Numbered from the stretch's first letter, positions 25,571 through 35,137 are shown. The stretch is 64,000 nt of DNA from Actinoplanes lobatus (GCF_014205215.1 NZ_JACHNC010000001.1:377001-441000); one strand, 5' to 3'. The notes: a model not told the origin generated them from the letters alone. Numbers and translations: made by a program.

Positions 25571-27607
25571 TCAGTGGCGGGAGACCTCGATGAGCAGGGC
25601 CTGCTCCGGGGTGAGCAGCGGGGCGGGGAGACCCACCTCGGCCAGGAAGCGGCCGGTAACCGTGGCTGAGCCGGCGGCCAGCCACGGTGGTGGGGCGTCC
25701 TGGAGGGTCCGGGGTGGGACACCGATCGGGCGGACCGTGTAGAGGCGGTCCGGGTCGAGGCCGGGCAGCCGGATCGGCGGCGGCAGGGCGGCCCGCGGCG
25801 CGCCCAGCGTGACCAGGGCGAAGACGGCGTGTGTGCGGTCCTGGGCGACGACCCCGTGCAGCAGGTGCGCCGGGTCGGGCGAGTCGGCGCGGACCACCCG
25901 GCCGGTGTGCAGCAGGGGGCGCAGACGCTTGTGCTCGGCGATCCAGGCGGCGATCCGCTCCCGCTCGGAGGCGTTGGCGGCGGTCAGGTTCCATTCGATG
26001 CCGGCGCTGCCGAACAGGGCGGTGGCCAGGCGCAGCCCGAGGGCCGAGGTGCGCCCGGTGACGTGTGCGGTGGCCGCACCCAGGTGCCCGCCCAGGTATT
26101 CCGGCGGGATCAGCACGCCGGTCCAGCGCTGGATCGACTGCCGGTCCAGCGGGTCGTTCGTGTCGGATGTCCAGAACCGGTCGACGAGTTCGAGGATGCC
26201 GAGGTCGATGCGGGCCCCGCCGGAGGCGCAGCTCTCGATCTCCACGTGCGGGAACCGGGCGCGCAGCGAAGTGAGCAGGCGGTAGAGGGCGCGGGTCTGC
26301 CGACCGGAGTGCGGGGTGAGCAGGTCCCGGTTGTGGTCCCACTTGAGGAACGCGATCGGGTACTCGGTGAGCAGCTCGGACAGCCGGTCCAGCAGGTAGT
26401 CGTGGGCCTTGGTGAGGTCGAGGACACGCTGCCATCGCCAGGTGGGGCCGGTGCCGCCGTCCAGGATCCAGTCGGGGTGGGCGGCGGCCAGGGCGGAGTC
26501 GGGGCTGATCATCTCCGGTTCGACCCAGAGGCCGAAGTCCATGCCGGCCTTCTCCACCCGGGCGATCAGCGGGTGCAGGCCGTCGGGCCAGACCTCCGCG
26601 TCGACGAACCAGTCGCCGAGGGCGCGCCGGTCGTCGCGGCGGCCGGCGAACCAGCCGTCGTCCAGCACGAACCGTTCGACACCGACGAGTGCGGCGGCGT
26701 CGACGAGGTCGCTCAGCACACCGAGGTCGTGGTCGAAGTAGACCGCCTCCCAGGTGTTGAGCACGACCGGGCGGGGCAGCCGCGCCGGGGAGTGGGCGCG
26801 GATCCACGGGTGCAGGCGATCGGAGAGGCCGTCGAGTCCCGCGTCGGAGAAGACCGCGACGAGCCAGGGCGTCTCATAGGACTCGCCGGGGGCCAGCCGG
26901 ATCTCCCCCGGGCTGAGCAGCTCGCCGGCGCCCAGGACGCCGTAGCCGAGGGCACTCCGCTCGGCCCAGATCCGCTTGTCGCCGCTCCAGGCGAGGTGGA
27001 CGGCCCACACCCGGCCGGCCCGGAAGCCGAAGCCGGGCTCCCCGGCGATCATCAGGAACGCGTCGTCGTGGCCGGGGCGGCCGTGCCGGCTCTCCCGGCT
27101 CCACACGCCGTGCCGCAGCGGGGCACGCTGCGGCTGCCGCTCGTGCGACCAGAGGCCGGTGAAGTCGAGGAGCTCGGCGGCGCTGTCCGGGATCGGGAGC
27201 AGCATGTCGAGGCCGGGGACCGTCAGCTCGGCGTCGCCACGGTTGGTCAGCCGGTGCCGCAGTCGCAGGACGCCCTCCGCGGACATCTCCAGCTCCGTGG
27301 ATACCTCTTGCGTGGAATCGGGGCTCGAGTGCCGTACAAAAGCGGTGTTTTCGGAAGCGTGCGCATCGATGAGCCGCAGCGGACCCGCGGAGAGCGCGGG
27401 CCGGCCGGTCCATCCCTCTGCGAGGGAGGGCAGGAGAGAAAGACGCAGGGGTACGTCGATCGAACTCGGTGGCACCGCGGGCACGAAGGCGTCCCCGGCG
27501 GGGAGGTGGTCGCCCAGGCCGGGACCCCAGTGGAGGATGCGCGCGGCGGTGCCGCGGGTGTCGAGCACGAGGCTGACACCCGCGGCGCGCAGGTGGAACA
27601 CGGTCAC
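25571..27607 (-). CDS. GH36 alpha-galactosidase
   Basis: 678 residues, no signal peptide, so intracellular. The GH36 nucleophile D424 is in FLKWDHNRD and the acid/base D482 in FWTSDTNDPLDR, with CASGGARIDLG between. The enzyme hydrolyses alpha-1,6-galactosides such as melibiose or raffinose. It is the last gene of the galactoside operon; its ATG overlaps the stop of the binding-protein gene (27604-27607). Together with the GH42 beta-galactosidase it would let the cell use both anomers. Confidence 0.95.
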   Translation of the reverse strand: MTVFHLRAAGVSLVLDTRGTAARILHWGPGLGDHLPAGDAFVPAVPPSSIDVPLRLSLLPSLAEGWTGRPALSAGPLRLIDAHASENTAFVRHSSPDSTQEVSTELEMSAEGVLRLRHRLTNRGDAELTVPGLDMLLPIPDSAAELLDFTGLWSHERQPQRAPLRHGVWSRESRHGRPGHDDAFLMIAGEPGFGFRAGRVWAVHLAWSGDKRIWAERSALGYGVLGAGELLSPGEIRLAPGESYETPWLVAVFSDAGLDGLSDRLHPWIRAHSPARLPRPVVLNTWEAVYFDHDLGVLSDLVDAAALVGVERFVLDDGWFAGRRDDRRALGDWFVDAEVWPDGLHPLIARVEKAGMDFGLWVEPEMISPDSALAAAHPDWILDGGTGPTWRWQRVLDLTKAHDYLLDRLSELLTEYPIAFLKWDHNRDLLTPHSGRQTRALYRLLTSLRARFPHVEIESCASGGARIDLGILELVDRFWTSDTNDPLDRQSIQRWTGVLIPPEYLGGHLGAATAHVTGRTSALGLRLATALFGSAGIEWNLTAANASERERIAAWIAEHKRLRPLLHTGRVVRADSPDPAHLLHGVVAQDRTHAVFALVTLGAPRAALPPPIRLPGLDPDRLYTVRPIGVPPRTLQDAPPPWLAAGSATVTGRFLAEVGLPAPLLTPEQALLIEVSRH

Positions 27608-28929
27608 TCGGCGACCGGGATGGCCTGGGACTTCAGGTTCTCGACGGTCTTGGCCTGGGTGGTCTTGAGCGCGTCGAGCAGGGTGCCCTTGCCGGAGACG
27701 GCGGCCTTGAAGCCGTCCGACGCGGTGGCGTAGGTGCTGGTCATCGTCGGTCCCCAGACGAAGTCGGGAGCGACCTGGCCGGAGGCCGTCGCGAAGACAT
27801 CGTAGATCTTCTGGCCGCCGTAGAACTCGACTCCCTGGGACAGGGCCGGGAGCGACGCGCCGGCCTTGGTCGCCGGGTAGAGCTGCGCCTCCTTGTTGAG
27901 CAGGGTCAGCGCCTCCTCGGAGGTGTTCAGCCAGAGAGCGAACTTCGCGGCCTCGTACGGGTGCTTCGAGCCCTTGAAGACGGCGGTCGACGAGCCGCCC
28001 CAGTTACCGGCGACGGTGGCGCCGGAGGTCCACTGCGGCATCGGGGCGACCGCCCACTTGCCCTTGGTGTCGGGGGCGCCGGACATGATCGAGTTGGCGC
28101 CCCACACCGCGGAGGTCCAGGTCCAGGCCTGGCCGGTGTTGTAGGCGTTGTCCCACTCGGTGGTCCACGGCGGCACGGACGAGACCAGCTTCTTGTCGAT
28201 CAGGCCCTGCCAGTAGTTGGCGACCTTGGTGGTGGCCTCGTCCTGGAGGTTGACGGTCCACTTGCTGCCGTCGTTGGCGAACCAGCGGCCACCGGCCTGC
28301 CAGGCGAAGCCGGCGAACTGGTTGATGTCGCTCTGCGAGAAGTTGGTGATGTACCCACCGGCGGCCTTCACCTTCTCGGCGGCCGCGGCGTACTCGTCCC
28401 AGGTGGTCGGCACCGGGATGTTGTTCTTCTCGAACAGGTCCTTGCGGTAGAAGAGCGCCATGGGCCCGGCGTCCTGCGGGATGCCGTAGACCGAGTTCTC
28501 CTCACCGAACGTGACCTGGCCCCAGGTCCAGTCGACGAACTGGTCCTTGGCCGCGGTCACCTCGGTGCAGTCGGCCAGGTTGGTCAGGCCGTCCTGGACG
28601 CGGAAGCTGGGCAGCGCGTCGTACTCGATGTGGCCCAGGTCGGGGGCGTTGCCGGCCTTGAGCTGGTTGAAGAAGTTGGCGTAGGTGCCGCCGTTGCCGT
28701 TCGGGCCGGTCTGCACCTTGACCTGGATGTTCGGGTTCTTGTCGTTCCAGACCTTCACCACGTTCTCGATCCCGGGGATCCAGGTGGTGTAGGTCAGCGT
28801 GACGTTGCCTTCCGAAGGGGCACAGCTGGGTGAATCGGCGGCGGTTTCGGAAGATCCACCGGACGAGCAGGCACCGAGTGCGAGTGCTGAGACCAGCACG
28901 ACACTGAGAGCGCGCATTTCGATCCTCAT
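27604..28929 (-). CDS. Sugar ABC transporter substrate-binding lipoprotein
   Basis: 441 residues. The leader ends in a lipobox (LALGAC, Cys21), so it is lipid-anchored outside the membrane. A start at the fifth codon (28917) has a better spaced GAGGA and may be the real one. The fold is that of family-1 extracellular binding proteins (LTYTTWIPGIENVVKVWNDK; AGNAPDLGHIEYDALP). It should deliver a galactoside to the two permeases encoded upstream. A 13-bp spacer separates it from the permease stop. Confidence 0.92.
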   Translation of the reverse strand: MRIEMRALSVVLVSALALGACSSGGSSETAADSPSCAPSEGNVTLTYTTWIPGIENVVKVWNDKNPNIQVKVQTGPNGNGGTYANFFNQLKAGNAPDLGHIEYDALPSFRVQDGLTNLADCTEVTAAKDQFVDWTWGQVTFGEENSVYGIPQDAGPMALFYRKDLFEKNNIPVPTTWDEYAAAAEKVKAAGGYITNFSQSDINQFAGFAWQAGGRWFANDGSKWTVNLQDEATTKVANYWQGLIDKKLVSSVPPWTTEWDNAYNTGQAWTWTSAVWGANSIMSGAPDTKGKWAVAPMPQWTSGATVAGNWGGSSTAVFKGSKHPYEAAKFALWLNTSEEALTLLNKEAQLYPATKAGASLPALSQGVEFYGGQKIYDVFATASGQVAPDFVWGPTMTSTYATASDGFKAAVSGKGTLLDALKTTQAKTVENLKSQAIPVAE

Positions 28930-28942
28930 TTCTTAAGGGGGG

Positions 28943-29767
28943 TTACTTGATGGCGCCGGAGCCGAGGCCGTTGCGCCAGAACCGCTGCAGGAGCAGGAAG
29001 GCGATCACCAGGGGCACGATGGAGACGAGCGCACCGGTGAGCACCAGCATCCGCAGCTCGGGAAGCTGGTTGACCTGGGTGTTCCAGGTGTAGAGGCCGA
29101 GGGTGACCGGGAAGAGGCGTTCCTCGCCGAGCATGATCAGCGGGAGCAGGAAGTTGTTCCAGACCGCGACGAAGTGGAACAGGAAGATCGTCACGAGGGC
29201 CGGGAACATCAGCCGGCTGGAGATGGTGAAGAAGGTGCGGATCTCGCCGGAGCCGTCCAGACGGGACGCTTCGAGCAGCTCGTCCGGGACGCTTGCGGTG
29301 GCGTAGATCCGGGCCAGGTAGACGCCGAACGGGTTGACCAGGCTGGGCAGGAAGACCGACCAGAAGGTGTTCGTCGCCTCGAACTGGCTGAAGATCAGGA
29401 ACAACGGTAGGGCGAGTGCGGTGGCCGGCACAAGGACCCCGCCCAGGACGATGTTGAAGATCGCCTCGCGGCCCCGGAAACGGTACTTGGCCAGGGCGTA
29501 TCCACACATGGCGGCCAGGATCGTGCCGAGCAGCGCGGCCCCGCCGGTGTAGACGACACTGTTCAGCATCCAGCGCAGGAAGACCCCGTCCCGGTACGCG
29601 AACAGCTCCTTCAGGTTGTCGGTCAGCGCGAAGTCGGCGAACCAGAGGGGCGTGGTCGAGGTGAACTCGCTCCTGGTCTTGGACGCGGCGACGAACAGCC
29701 ACCAGATCGGGACCAGGAAGTAGAAGGTCGCCGCCCCCATGATCACCATCGGTGTCACACGCTTCAT
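28943..29767 (-). CDS. Sugar ABC permease, MalG type
   Basis: 274 residues from the ATG that overlaps the stop of the other permease (ATGA, 29764-29767). Six membrane helices with the cytoplasmic EAA loop LLEASRLDGSGEIRTFFTIS that docks the ATPase. It pairs with the MalF-type permease to form the channel. No ABC ATPase gene is in the operon; a shared MsiK-type ATPase is usual in actinomycetes. Confidence 0.93.
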   Translation of the reverse strand: MKRVTPMVIMGAATFYFLVPIWWLFVAASKTRSEFTSTTPLWFADFALTDNLKELFAYRDGVFLRWMLNSVVYTGGAALLGTILAAMCGYALAKYRFRGREAIFNIVLGGVLVPATALALPLFLIFSQFEATNTFWSVFLPSLVNPFGVYLARIYATASVPDELLEASRLDGSGEIRTFFTISSRLMFPALVTIFLFHFVAVWNNFLLPLIMLGEERLFPVTLGLYTWNTQVNQLPELRMLVLTGALVSIVPLVIAFLLLQRFWRNGLGSGAIK

Positions 29768-30627
29768 TTGTCGCCTCCCCGCTGGGTGACCTTGAGGAAG
29801 GCGAACGACAGCAGGCACGTGGCCAGGGCCAGCACCACCGAGAACGCCGCGGCCAGGTTGAAGTTCGGAATGGACGAGGTGGAGTACACGGTCAGGTTCG
29901 GCGTGTACGTGCTGGTCACCGCGGAACTGAAGGTGCGGAACACCTGCGGCTCGGCCAGCAGCTGGAGGGTGCCGATGATCGAGAAGACGGTGGTCAGCAC
30001 GATCGCCGGCATCACCAGTGGGATCTTGATGGACCAGGCGGTCCGGATCGCGCCGGCGCCGTCGATGCACGCCGCCTCGTACACCTCCTGCGGGATGGCC
30101 AGCAGCGAGGAGTAGATGATCAGCATGTTGTAGCCGACGTACACCCAGGTCACGACGTTCGCCATGGACCAGAGCACCAGGTCGGCGCTGAGCAGGTCGA
30201 CGTTGCCGGTGACCGCGTCGAACGGGGACAGGCTGGGCGAGTAGAGGAAGCCCCACATGATCGCGGCGACCACACCGGGCACCGCGTACGGGACGAAGAA
30301 CGCCAGCCGGAAGAACCGCCGCCCCTTGACCAGGCCGGAGTCCAGCAGCAGCGCCAGGAACAGGGCCAGGCCCAGCATCACCGGCACCTGCACGATGCCG
30401 AACAGCAGCACCCGGCCGATCGACTCCCAGAACGGGCCGTCACTGAAGACCCGCTGGTACTGAGTCAGGCCGCCGAACACCTCGACCGCCGGGCCGAACG
30501 TGCCGCTTCGCTCCACCTTGTACAGCGACTGTTTGATCGCGTACAGGATCGGGGCCAGGTAGAACGCGGTGAACAGCAGGCCGAACGGGAGGATGAAGAA
30601 CAGCAGGGCCTTCTTCGGGGCTTTCAC
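29764..30627 (-). CDS. Sugar ABC permease, MalF type
   Basis: 287 residues, six membrane helices (LLFFILPFGLLFTAFYLAPI at the start) and the EAA loop YEAACIDGAGAIRTAWSIKI. The ATG overlaps the stop of the GH42 gene and its stop overlaps the MalG-type gene, so the operon is tightly coupled. It forms the membrane channel with the MalG-type partner. Confidence 0.93.
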   Translation of the reverse strand: MKAPKKALLFFILPFGLLFTAFYLAPILYAIKQSLYKVERSGTFGPAVEVFGGLTQYQRVFSDGPFWESIGRVLLFGIVQVPVMLGLALFLALLLDSGLVKGRRFFRLAFFVPYAVPGVVAAIMWGFLYSPSLSPFDAVTGNVDLLSADLVLWSMANVVTWVYVGYNMLIIYSSLLAIPQEVYEAACIDGAGAIRTAWSIKIPLVMPAIVLTTVFSIIGTLQLLAEPQVFRTFSSAVTSTYTPNLTVYSTSSIPNFNLAAAFSVVLALATCLLSFAFLKVTQRGGDK

Positions 30628-32594
30628 CGGGCCTCCTCTCGGACCACGGCCACTCCGCCGCCCTCGACGCGGAGCGACCCGCTGATCGCCTGGCCGGCGA
30701 CGAGGTCGTACCCGGTGGTGGGGTGTTCGACGGGACCGGTCCCGTGGTTGATGACGAAGAGGTAGCTGCGGCCGTCCCCCGAGCGCCGGACGATCTCGAC
30801 GTCGCCGGTTCTTCCACTCCGCCCGGTCGCCTCTTTGAGTAGATCGGACATATCCGTTTTAGTGGCTACGTACCATGCGACGCCGTCGCCGTATTCATTG
30901 CGGGTGATCGCCGGGACCCCGGGCAGTGGCCCGTCCACGTATTCGGCCTCGATCGAGGCCGTGGTGACCCGCAGCCGTTCCGTCCAGAGGGTGCCGGTCC
31001 CGCCGTTGCTCAGCTGGGCGGATGTTCCGGGCCCAAGCGGCGCGAACTCCTCGGCCACCACCCCGAGCAGGTCCCGGAACGCGCCGGGATAGCCGCCGAG
31101 CCGGATCCGGTCCCGTTCGTCGACGATGCCGCTGAAGAAGGTGACCACCACACGCCCGCCGGCGGCCACGTAGTCGGCGATCGCCCGCGCGTGCTCGTCC
31201 GACACCATGTAGAGGCACGGGACGACGACCAGCCGGTAGCGGCTCAGGTCGGTGCCGGGCGCGATCACGTCGGTGGTCACGCCGAGCCCGCGCAGCTCCC
31301 GGTGGGCGGCGTGCACCTGGTCGAGGTAGGTGACCGCCTGCGACGGCCGCGCCTCGCCCTCGGCCGACCACCACGAGTCCCAGCTGAACAGCAGGGCCAC
31401 GTCGGCCTCGACCTCGGTGCCGGCCACCTCGCCGATCCGGTCCAGGGTCTCGGACAGTTTCAGCACCTCGCGCCAGGCGACGGTGTCGGTGCCGGCGTGC
31501 GGCAGCAGCGCCGAGTGGAACTTCTCGGCGCCCTGGGCCGACGCCCGCCACTGGAAGAAGCAGATCGAGTCGGCGCCGCGGGCCACGTGGGTCAGCGAGT
31601 TGCGGATCATCTCGCCGGGCGCCTTGGTGAGGTTGTGCGGCTGCCAGTTGACCGCGCCGGCCGCCTGCTCCATCAGCATCCACGGGCGCCCGCCGGCCAG
31701 GCCGCGGGTCAGGTCGGCGGCGAAGGACAGCTCCGCGACCGGGTCGCCGAGGCGGTGGTCCAGGTAGTGGTCGTTGGCGATCACGTCCATCTCCGGCGCC
31801 CAGGACCAGTAGTCCAGGTTGCGGATGTGGGCGGTGACCATGAAGTTCGTGGTGACCGGCGTCTCCGAGTGCGTCCTCAGGATCGAGGCCTCGGCGCGGT
31901 AGTAGCCGAGCAACTCGTCGGAGCTGAACCGGTGGAAGTCGACGATCTGGGCCGGGTTGCGCAGCGACAGCGCGAGGCGGGGCGGCTGGATCTCCGACCA
32001 GTCGCTGTACCGCTGGCTCCAGAACGAGGTGCCCCAGGCCGCATTCAGCGTCTCGATCTTCCGGTAGCGGCCGCGCAGCCAGTTCCGGAACGCCTCGGCG
32101 CTGGTCTCGCAGTAGCAGAGGGCGTTGTGGCAGCCCAGTTCGTTGGAGACGTGCCACAGGGCCAGGGCCGGGTGTTTGCCGTACCGGCGGGCGACCCGGG
32201 AGACGAGGTCCAGGGCCCGGTCCCGGAAGACCGGGGAGCTGGGACACCAGGCCTGCCGGCCACCCGGGAAGCGGGTCGTGCCGTCCTCCGCGACCGGCAG
32301 CACCTCGGGGTAGCGGCTGGTCAGCCAGGGCGGCGGGGACGAGGTCCCGGTGCCGAGGTTGAGCTTGATGCCGTTGGCGTGCAGCAGCTCGACGACCTCG
32401 TCCAGGTCGTCGAAGCGGTACTCCCCGGGGCTCGGCTCCAGGTTGGACCAGCCGAAGATGTTGACGGCCACCAGATCCACCCCGGCCTGCCGCATCAGCG
32501 CGACGTCCTCGCGCCAGACGTCCGGCGACCACTGCTCCGGGTTGTAGTCGCAGCCCAGGCTGACGCCCGGTACCGGCATGCGCACGAATTTCAT
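30624..32594 (-). CDS. GH42 beta-galactosidase
   Basis: 656 residues from the ATG with AGGAG 6 nt upstream; the frame extends about 58 codons further but across the operator, so that part is not coding. GH42 hallmarks: SLGCDYNPEQW near the start, acid/base E152 in WHVSNELGCHN, nucleophile E309 in WMLMEQAAGAVNW, and a typical A4/GH42 C-terminus with YVDGPLPGVPAITRN. There is no leader, so it is cytoplasmic. It hydrolyses beta-galactosides such as lactose or galacto-oligosaccharides. It is the first gene of the five-gene operon, with a palindromic operator 19 bp upstream. Confidence 0.95.
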   Translation of the reverse strand: MKFVRMPVPGVSLGCDYNPEQWSPDVWREDVALMRQAGVDLVAVNIFGWSNLEPSPGEYRFDDLDEVVELLHANGIKLNLGTGTSSPPPWLTSRYPEVLPVAEDGTTRFPGGRQAWCPSSPVFRDRALDLVSRVARRYGKHPALALWHVSNELGCHNALCYCETSAEAFRNWLRGRYRKIETLNAAWGTSFWSQRYSDWSEIQPPRLALSLRNPAQIVDFHRFSSDELLGYYRAEASILRTHSETPVTTNFMVTAHIRNLDYWSWAPEMDVIANDHYLDHRLGDPVAELSFAADLTRGLAGGRPWMLMEQAAGAVNWQPHNLTKAPGEMIRNSLTHVARGADSICFFQWRASAQGAEKFHSALLPHAGTDTVAWREVLKLSETLDRIGEVAGTEVEADVALLFSWDSWWSAEGEARPSQAVTYLDQVHAAHRELRGLGVTTDVIAPGTDLSRYRLVVVPCLYMVSDEHARAIADYVAAGGRVVVTFFSGIVDERDRIRLGGYPGAFRDLLGVVAEEFAPLGPGTSAQLSNGGTGTLWTERLRVTTASIEAEYVDGPLPGVPAITRNEYGDGVAWYVATKTDMSDLLKEATGRSGRTGDVEIVRRSGDGRSYLFVINHGTGPVEHPTTGYDLVAGQAISGSLRVEGGGVAVVREEAR

Positions 32595-32612
32595 AGCACT
32601 CCTGGTCAGCGG

Positions 32613-32632
32613 ATGTGTGCACGTGCACACAT
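32613..32632. promoter_or_regulatory. LacI-family operator, GH42 side
   Basis: A perfect 20-bp palindrome, ATGTGTGCACGTGCACACAT, lies between the GH42 start and the LacI-family gene. LacI repressors bind such sites; here it would block the galactoside operon promoter. Confidence 0.8.
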
Positions 32633-32660
32633 TTCCGCGAACCCTCATGGCGGTTACGGA

Positions 32661-32678
32661 TGTGTGAACGTGCACACA
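32661..32678. promoter_or_regulatory. Second LacI-family operator, regulator side
   Basis: TGTGTGAACGTGCACACA is the same palindrome with one mismatched pair, 29 bp from the first and 51 bp before the regulator start. Two sites allow looping and autorepression. Confidence 0.75.
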
Positions 32679-32729
32679 GTAGGACTGGCCTGCGAAGAGG
32701 TCAATAGCGGGCGGGCTACTGTTGATCGC

Positions 32730-33749
32730 ATGTCCCGGCCCCAGCCTCAGAAACGCGCCACCGTGCACGACATCGCGGCCGCGGCCGGCGTGTCCCGGGG
32801 CACCGTGAGCCGAGTCCTGAACGGTGGTTACGTCTCCGCCGAAGCGCGTGCCGCCATCGAGGCGGCGATCACCGAGGTCGGCTACGTGCCGAACAATGCG
32901 GCACGGGCGCTGAAGATGCGCCGGTCACAGGCGGTCGCCTTCGTCGCGCTGGAGCCGCACTCGCTCTTCCTCGACGACCCCAACATCGGCTCGATCATGC
33001 TGGGCGCCAACGCGGCGCTGTCGCTGGCCGACCACCAGATGGTCAGCCTGGTCGTCGAGTCGTCACGGGACACCGAGCGGGTCGCCCGCTATCTGAGCGG
33101 CGGTTTCGTCGACGGCGCCATCGTCGTGTCCGCCCGTACCCGGGACCCGATCATCAAGGTGATCAGCGATCTCTCGCTGCCGGCCGCGTTCGTCGGCCAC
33201 CCGCCCGACCTGGACCGGACCATCCCCTTCGTCGGGATAGACAACGTCGGCTCGGCCCGTGCCATCACCGAGCACCTGCTCACCGGCGGCCGCCGGCGGA
33301 TCGGCATGATCGCCGCCGCGCTGGACCGGGATTCCGGCATAGACCGTCTGGCCGGGTTCCGCGCCGCCCTCGGCCCCCTCTTCGACGAGGAGCTGGTCGC
33401 CGAGGTCCCGCACTACGACTACGGCTCCGGCGTCAAGGGCATGCGCGAGCTACTGGAACGCGATCCCGGCGTGGACGGGGTCTTCGCCGCCTCGGACGCG
33501 ATCGCGGCCGGCGCCCTCGAGGCGCTGCGGGAGGCCGGGCGCAGCGTTCCCGGCGACATCGGCGTGGTCGGCTTCGACGACAGCACGTGGGCGGTCCGCT
33601 GCCAGCCGCAGCTCACCACGGTGCACCAGCCGGCCAAGGAGATCGGCTCGTGCGCGGCCCAGCTGGTGCTGCGTCAACTGGGCGGCGAGCACCCCGATCC
33701 GGGCGGTCAGCTGCTGCCCACCCCGCTGGTGCTGCGCGACTCCGCCTGA
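32730..33749 (+). CDS. LacI-family transcriptional regulator
   Basis: 339 residues from the ATG just before the helix-turn-helix; upstream frame is a shadow of GH42. The HTH with hinge is RATVHDIAAAAGVSRGTVSR and VLNGGYVSAEAR, followed by the periplasmic-binding-like sensor domain (PAAFVGHPPDLDRTIPFVGI, GVVGFDDSTWAVRCQPQLTT). It is divergent from the galactoside operon and two palindromes lie between. A galactoside or derived sugar is the probable inducer; it should repress its own operon in the absence of substrate. Confidence 0.93.
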   Translation: MSRPQPQKRATVHDIAAAAGVSRGTVSRVLNGGYVSAEARAAIEAAITEVGYVPNNAARALKMRRSQAVAFVALEPHSLFLDDPNIGSIMLGANAALSLADHQMVSLVVESSRDTERVARYLSGGFVDGAIVVSARTRDPIIKVISDLSLPAAFVGHPPDLDRTIPFVGIDNVGSARAITEHLLTGGRRRIGMIAAALDRDSGIDRLAGFRAALGPLFDEELVAEVPHYDYGSGVKGMRELLERDPGVDGVFAASDAIAAGALEALREAGRSVPGDIGVVGFDDSTWAVRCQPQLTTVHQPAKEIGSCAAQLVLRQLGGEHPDPGGQLLPTPLVLRDSA

Positions 33750-33755
33750 CCCCGC

Positions 33756-34133
33756 CTAGCCGAGGAAGCCGCGCCACCGATCGGCGAGGCTCGGGGGTGG
33801 CGGCGGTGGCGACATCCGGCGGGTGACCGCCGGACGGACGGAACGACCGATCGGGCGGTCGTAGTCGGCGGCCGCGATGGCGTCGACGATCTGGTCGTCG
33901 GTGTAGTCCTCGGAGCCGGGGATCGAGTCGACGAAGCCGACCAGCACGCCGTCCCGCATCACCTGGGCCTTGAGGGCGGCCGATCCGTCGTCGCCCCACA
34001 GCGCCTCGCGGCCGTCGGCCAGCACGATGCGGACGGCGTAGCCGGAGCGCCCGGCGCTCGGCAGTTTCAGATGAGCGAAAACGTCACGATCCCGGAGCCG
34101 GGTGACGACCCGGCGGGCCCTGCTCTCCTCCAT
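33756..34133 (-). CDS. Hypothetical protein with Pro-rich tail
   Basis: 125 residues, cytoplasmic, no recognised domain. An N-terminal basic stretch (ESRARRVVTRLRDRDVF) leads to a compact region (AGRSGYAVRIVLADGREALW, GVLVGFVDSIPGSEDYTDDQ) and a C-terminal proline run followed by LADRWRGFLG. It converges closely on the LacI gene and diverges from the esterase. Coding potential is supported by the balanced composition in this frame; function unknown. Confidence 0.6.
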   Translation of the reverse strand: MEESRARRVVTRLRDRDVFAHLKLPSAGRSGYAVRIVLADGREALWGDDGSAALKAQVMRDGVLVGFVDSIPGSEDYTDDQIVDAIAAADYDRPIGRSVRPAVTRRMSPPPPPPSLADRWRGFLG

Positions 34134-34293
34134 GATCGAACGCTAGCGCGGGTGCCTGGAAAGCCGCTGAGGATTCGCTGGCCGGCGAGTCGCGCACGAA
34201 ACATGACCTTGCGTGATAGCCCCAGGTCACATCGATGGATGTTACTACTTCTTAACAAGAATTTCACGGGATTCCCTTTCTCGGAAAGCGGGC

Positions 34294-34322
34294 TTACCGT
34301 GCGGTAACCGAAGCGCTTCGGT
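34294..34322. promoter_or_regulatory. Two adjacent palindromes before the esterase gene
   Basis: TTACCGTGCGGTAA (34294-34307) and ACCGAAGCGCTTCGGT (34307-34322) are perfect palindromes sharing one base. The second has the GAAGCGCTTC core typical of LacI-family boxes. They lie 36 bp before the SGNH esterase start and may regulate it. Confidence 0.5.
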
Positions 34323-34357
34323 CCCCGGATCCCCACGTGGAGCATCGGAGGCCACCG

Positions 34358-35137
34358 ATGGGTAGAGCTACCGTTCTCACCTGTCTCGTCACCTCGTCCG
34401 TCCTGAGCCTCGCCCTCGCCGCACCCGCCCAGGCGGCGAGCATCGACTACGTCGCCCTGGGCGACTCGTACTCCTCCGGCGTCGGCGCGCCCGGCCAGTC
34501 CGGCACCTGCCTGCGCAGCAACAACGCCTACGGGCCGAAGTGGGCCGCGGCCAACAGCCCGGCGTCCTTCCAGTTCCTGGCGTGCGGCGGCGCCACCACC
34601 GACGACGTCGTGCGCACCCAGGCGCCGGCCATCAACGCCGGCGCCGACCTGGTCAGCATCACCATCGGCGGCAACGACGCCGGGTTCGCGCCGACCGTCG
34701 TCACCTGCCTGACCTCCAGCGACTCGGCCTGCGCCACCAAGGTCAACGAGGGGAAGGCGTACGTCGCGAACACCCTGCCCGGCAAGCTCGACGCGGCGTA
34801 CGCGGCGATCCGGGCCAAGGCGCCGGACGCCCGCGTGGTGGTGCTCTCCTACCCGCTGATCTTCGACACCGCGGCGCTGATCTGCGAGATGAGCACGGCC
34901 AAACGGCGGGCGATCAACGACGGCGCCCGGGTCCTCGACGAAATGATCCAGCAGCGCGCCGCGGCGGCCGGGTTCGTCTGGTCCGACGTGCGCGACGAGT
35001 TCACCGGGCACGGCGTGTGCTCGTCACGGCCGTGGCTCAACGGGCTGACGATCATCCCGCCGCAGAACTCGTACCACCCGAACAGCAGCGGCTACACCAG
35101 CGGATACCTGCCGGCCTTCACCGGCGCGGCGGGCTGA
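34358..35137 (+). CDS. Secreted SGNH/GDSL esterase
   Basis: 259 residues from the ATG with GGAGG 6 nt upstream. A signal peptide (about 1-27, ending AAPAQA) precedes the SGNH hydrolase: block I VALGDSYSSG (nucleophile S37), the oxyanion Gly in LACGGATTD, block III TIGGNDAGF, and the catalytic His in SYHPNSSGY. Paired cysteines (TCL, LAC, VTC, SAC, LIC, GVC) match the disulphides of Streptomyces-type lipases and esterases. It acts outside the cell on lipid or aryl esters. Confidence 0.93.
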   Translation: MGRATVLTCLVTSSVLSLALAAPAQAASIDYVALGDSYSSGVGAPGQSGTCLRSNNAYGPKWAAANSPASFQFLACGGATTDDVVRTQAPAINAGADLVSITIGGNDAGFAPTVVTCLTSSDSACATKVNEGKAYVANTLPGKLDAAYAAIRAKAPDARVVVLSYPLIFDTAALICEMSTAKRRAINDGARVLDEMIQQRAAAAGFVWSDVRDEFTGHGVCSSRPWLNGLTIIPPQNSYHPNSSGYTSGYLPAFTGAAG

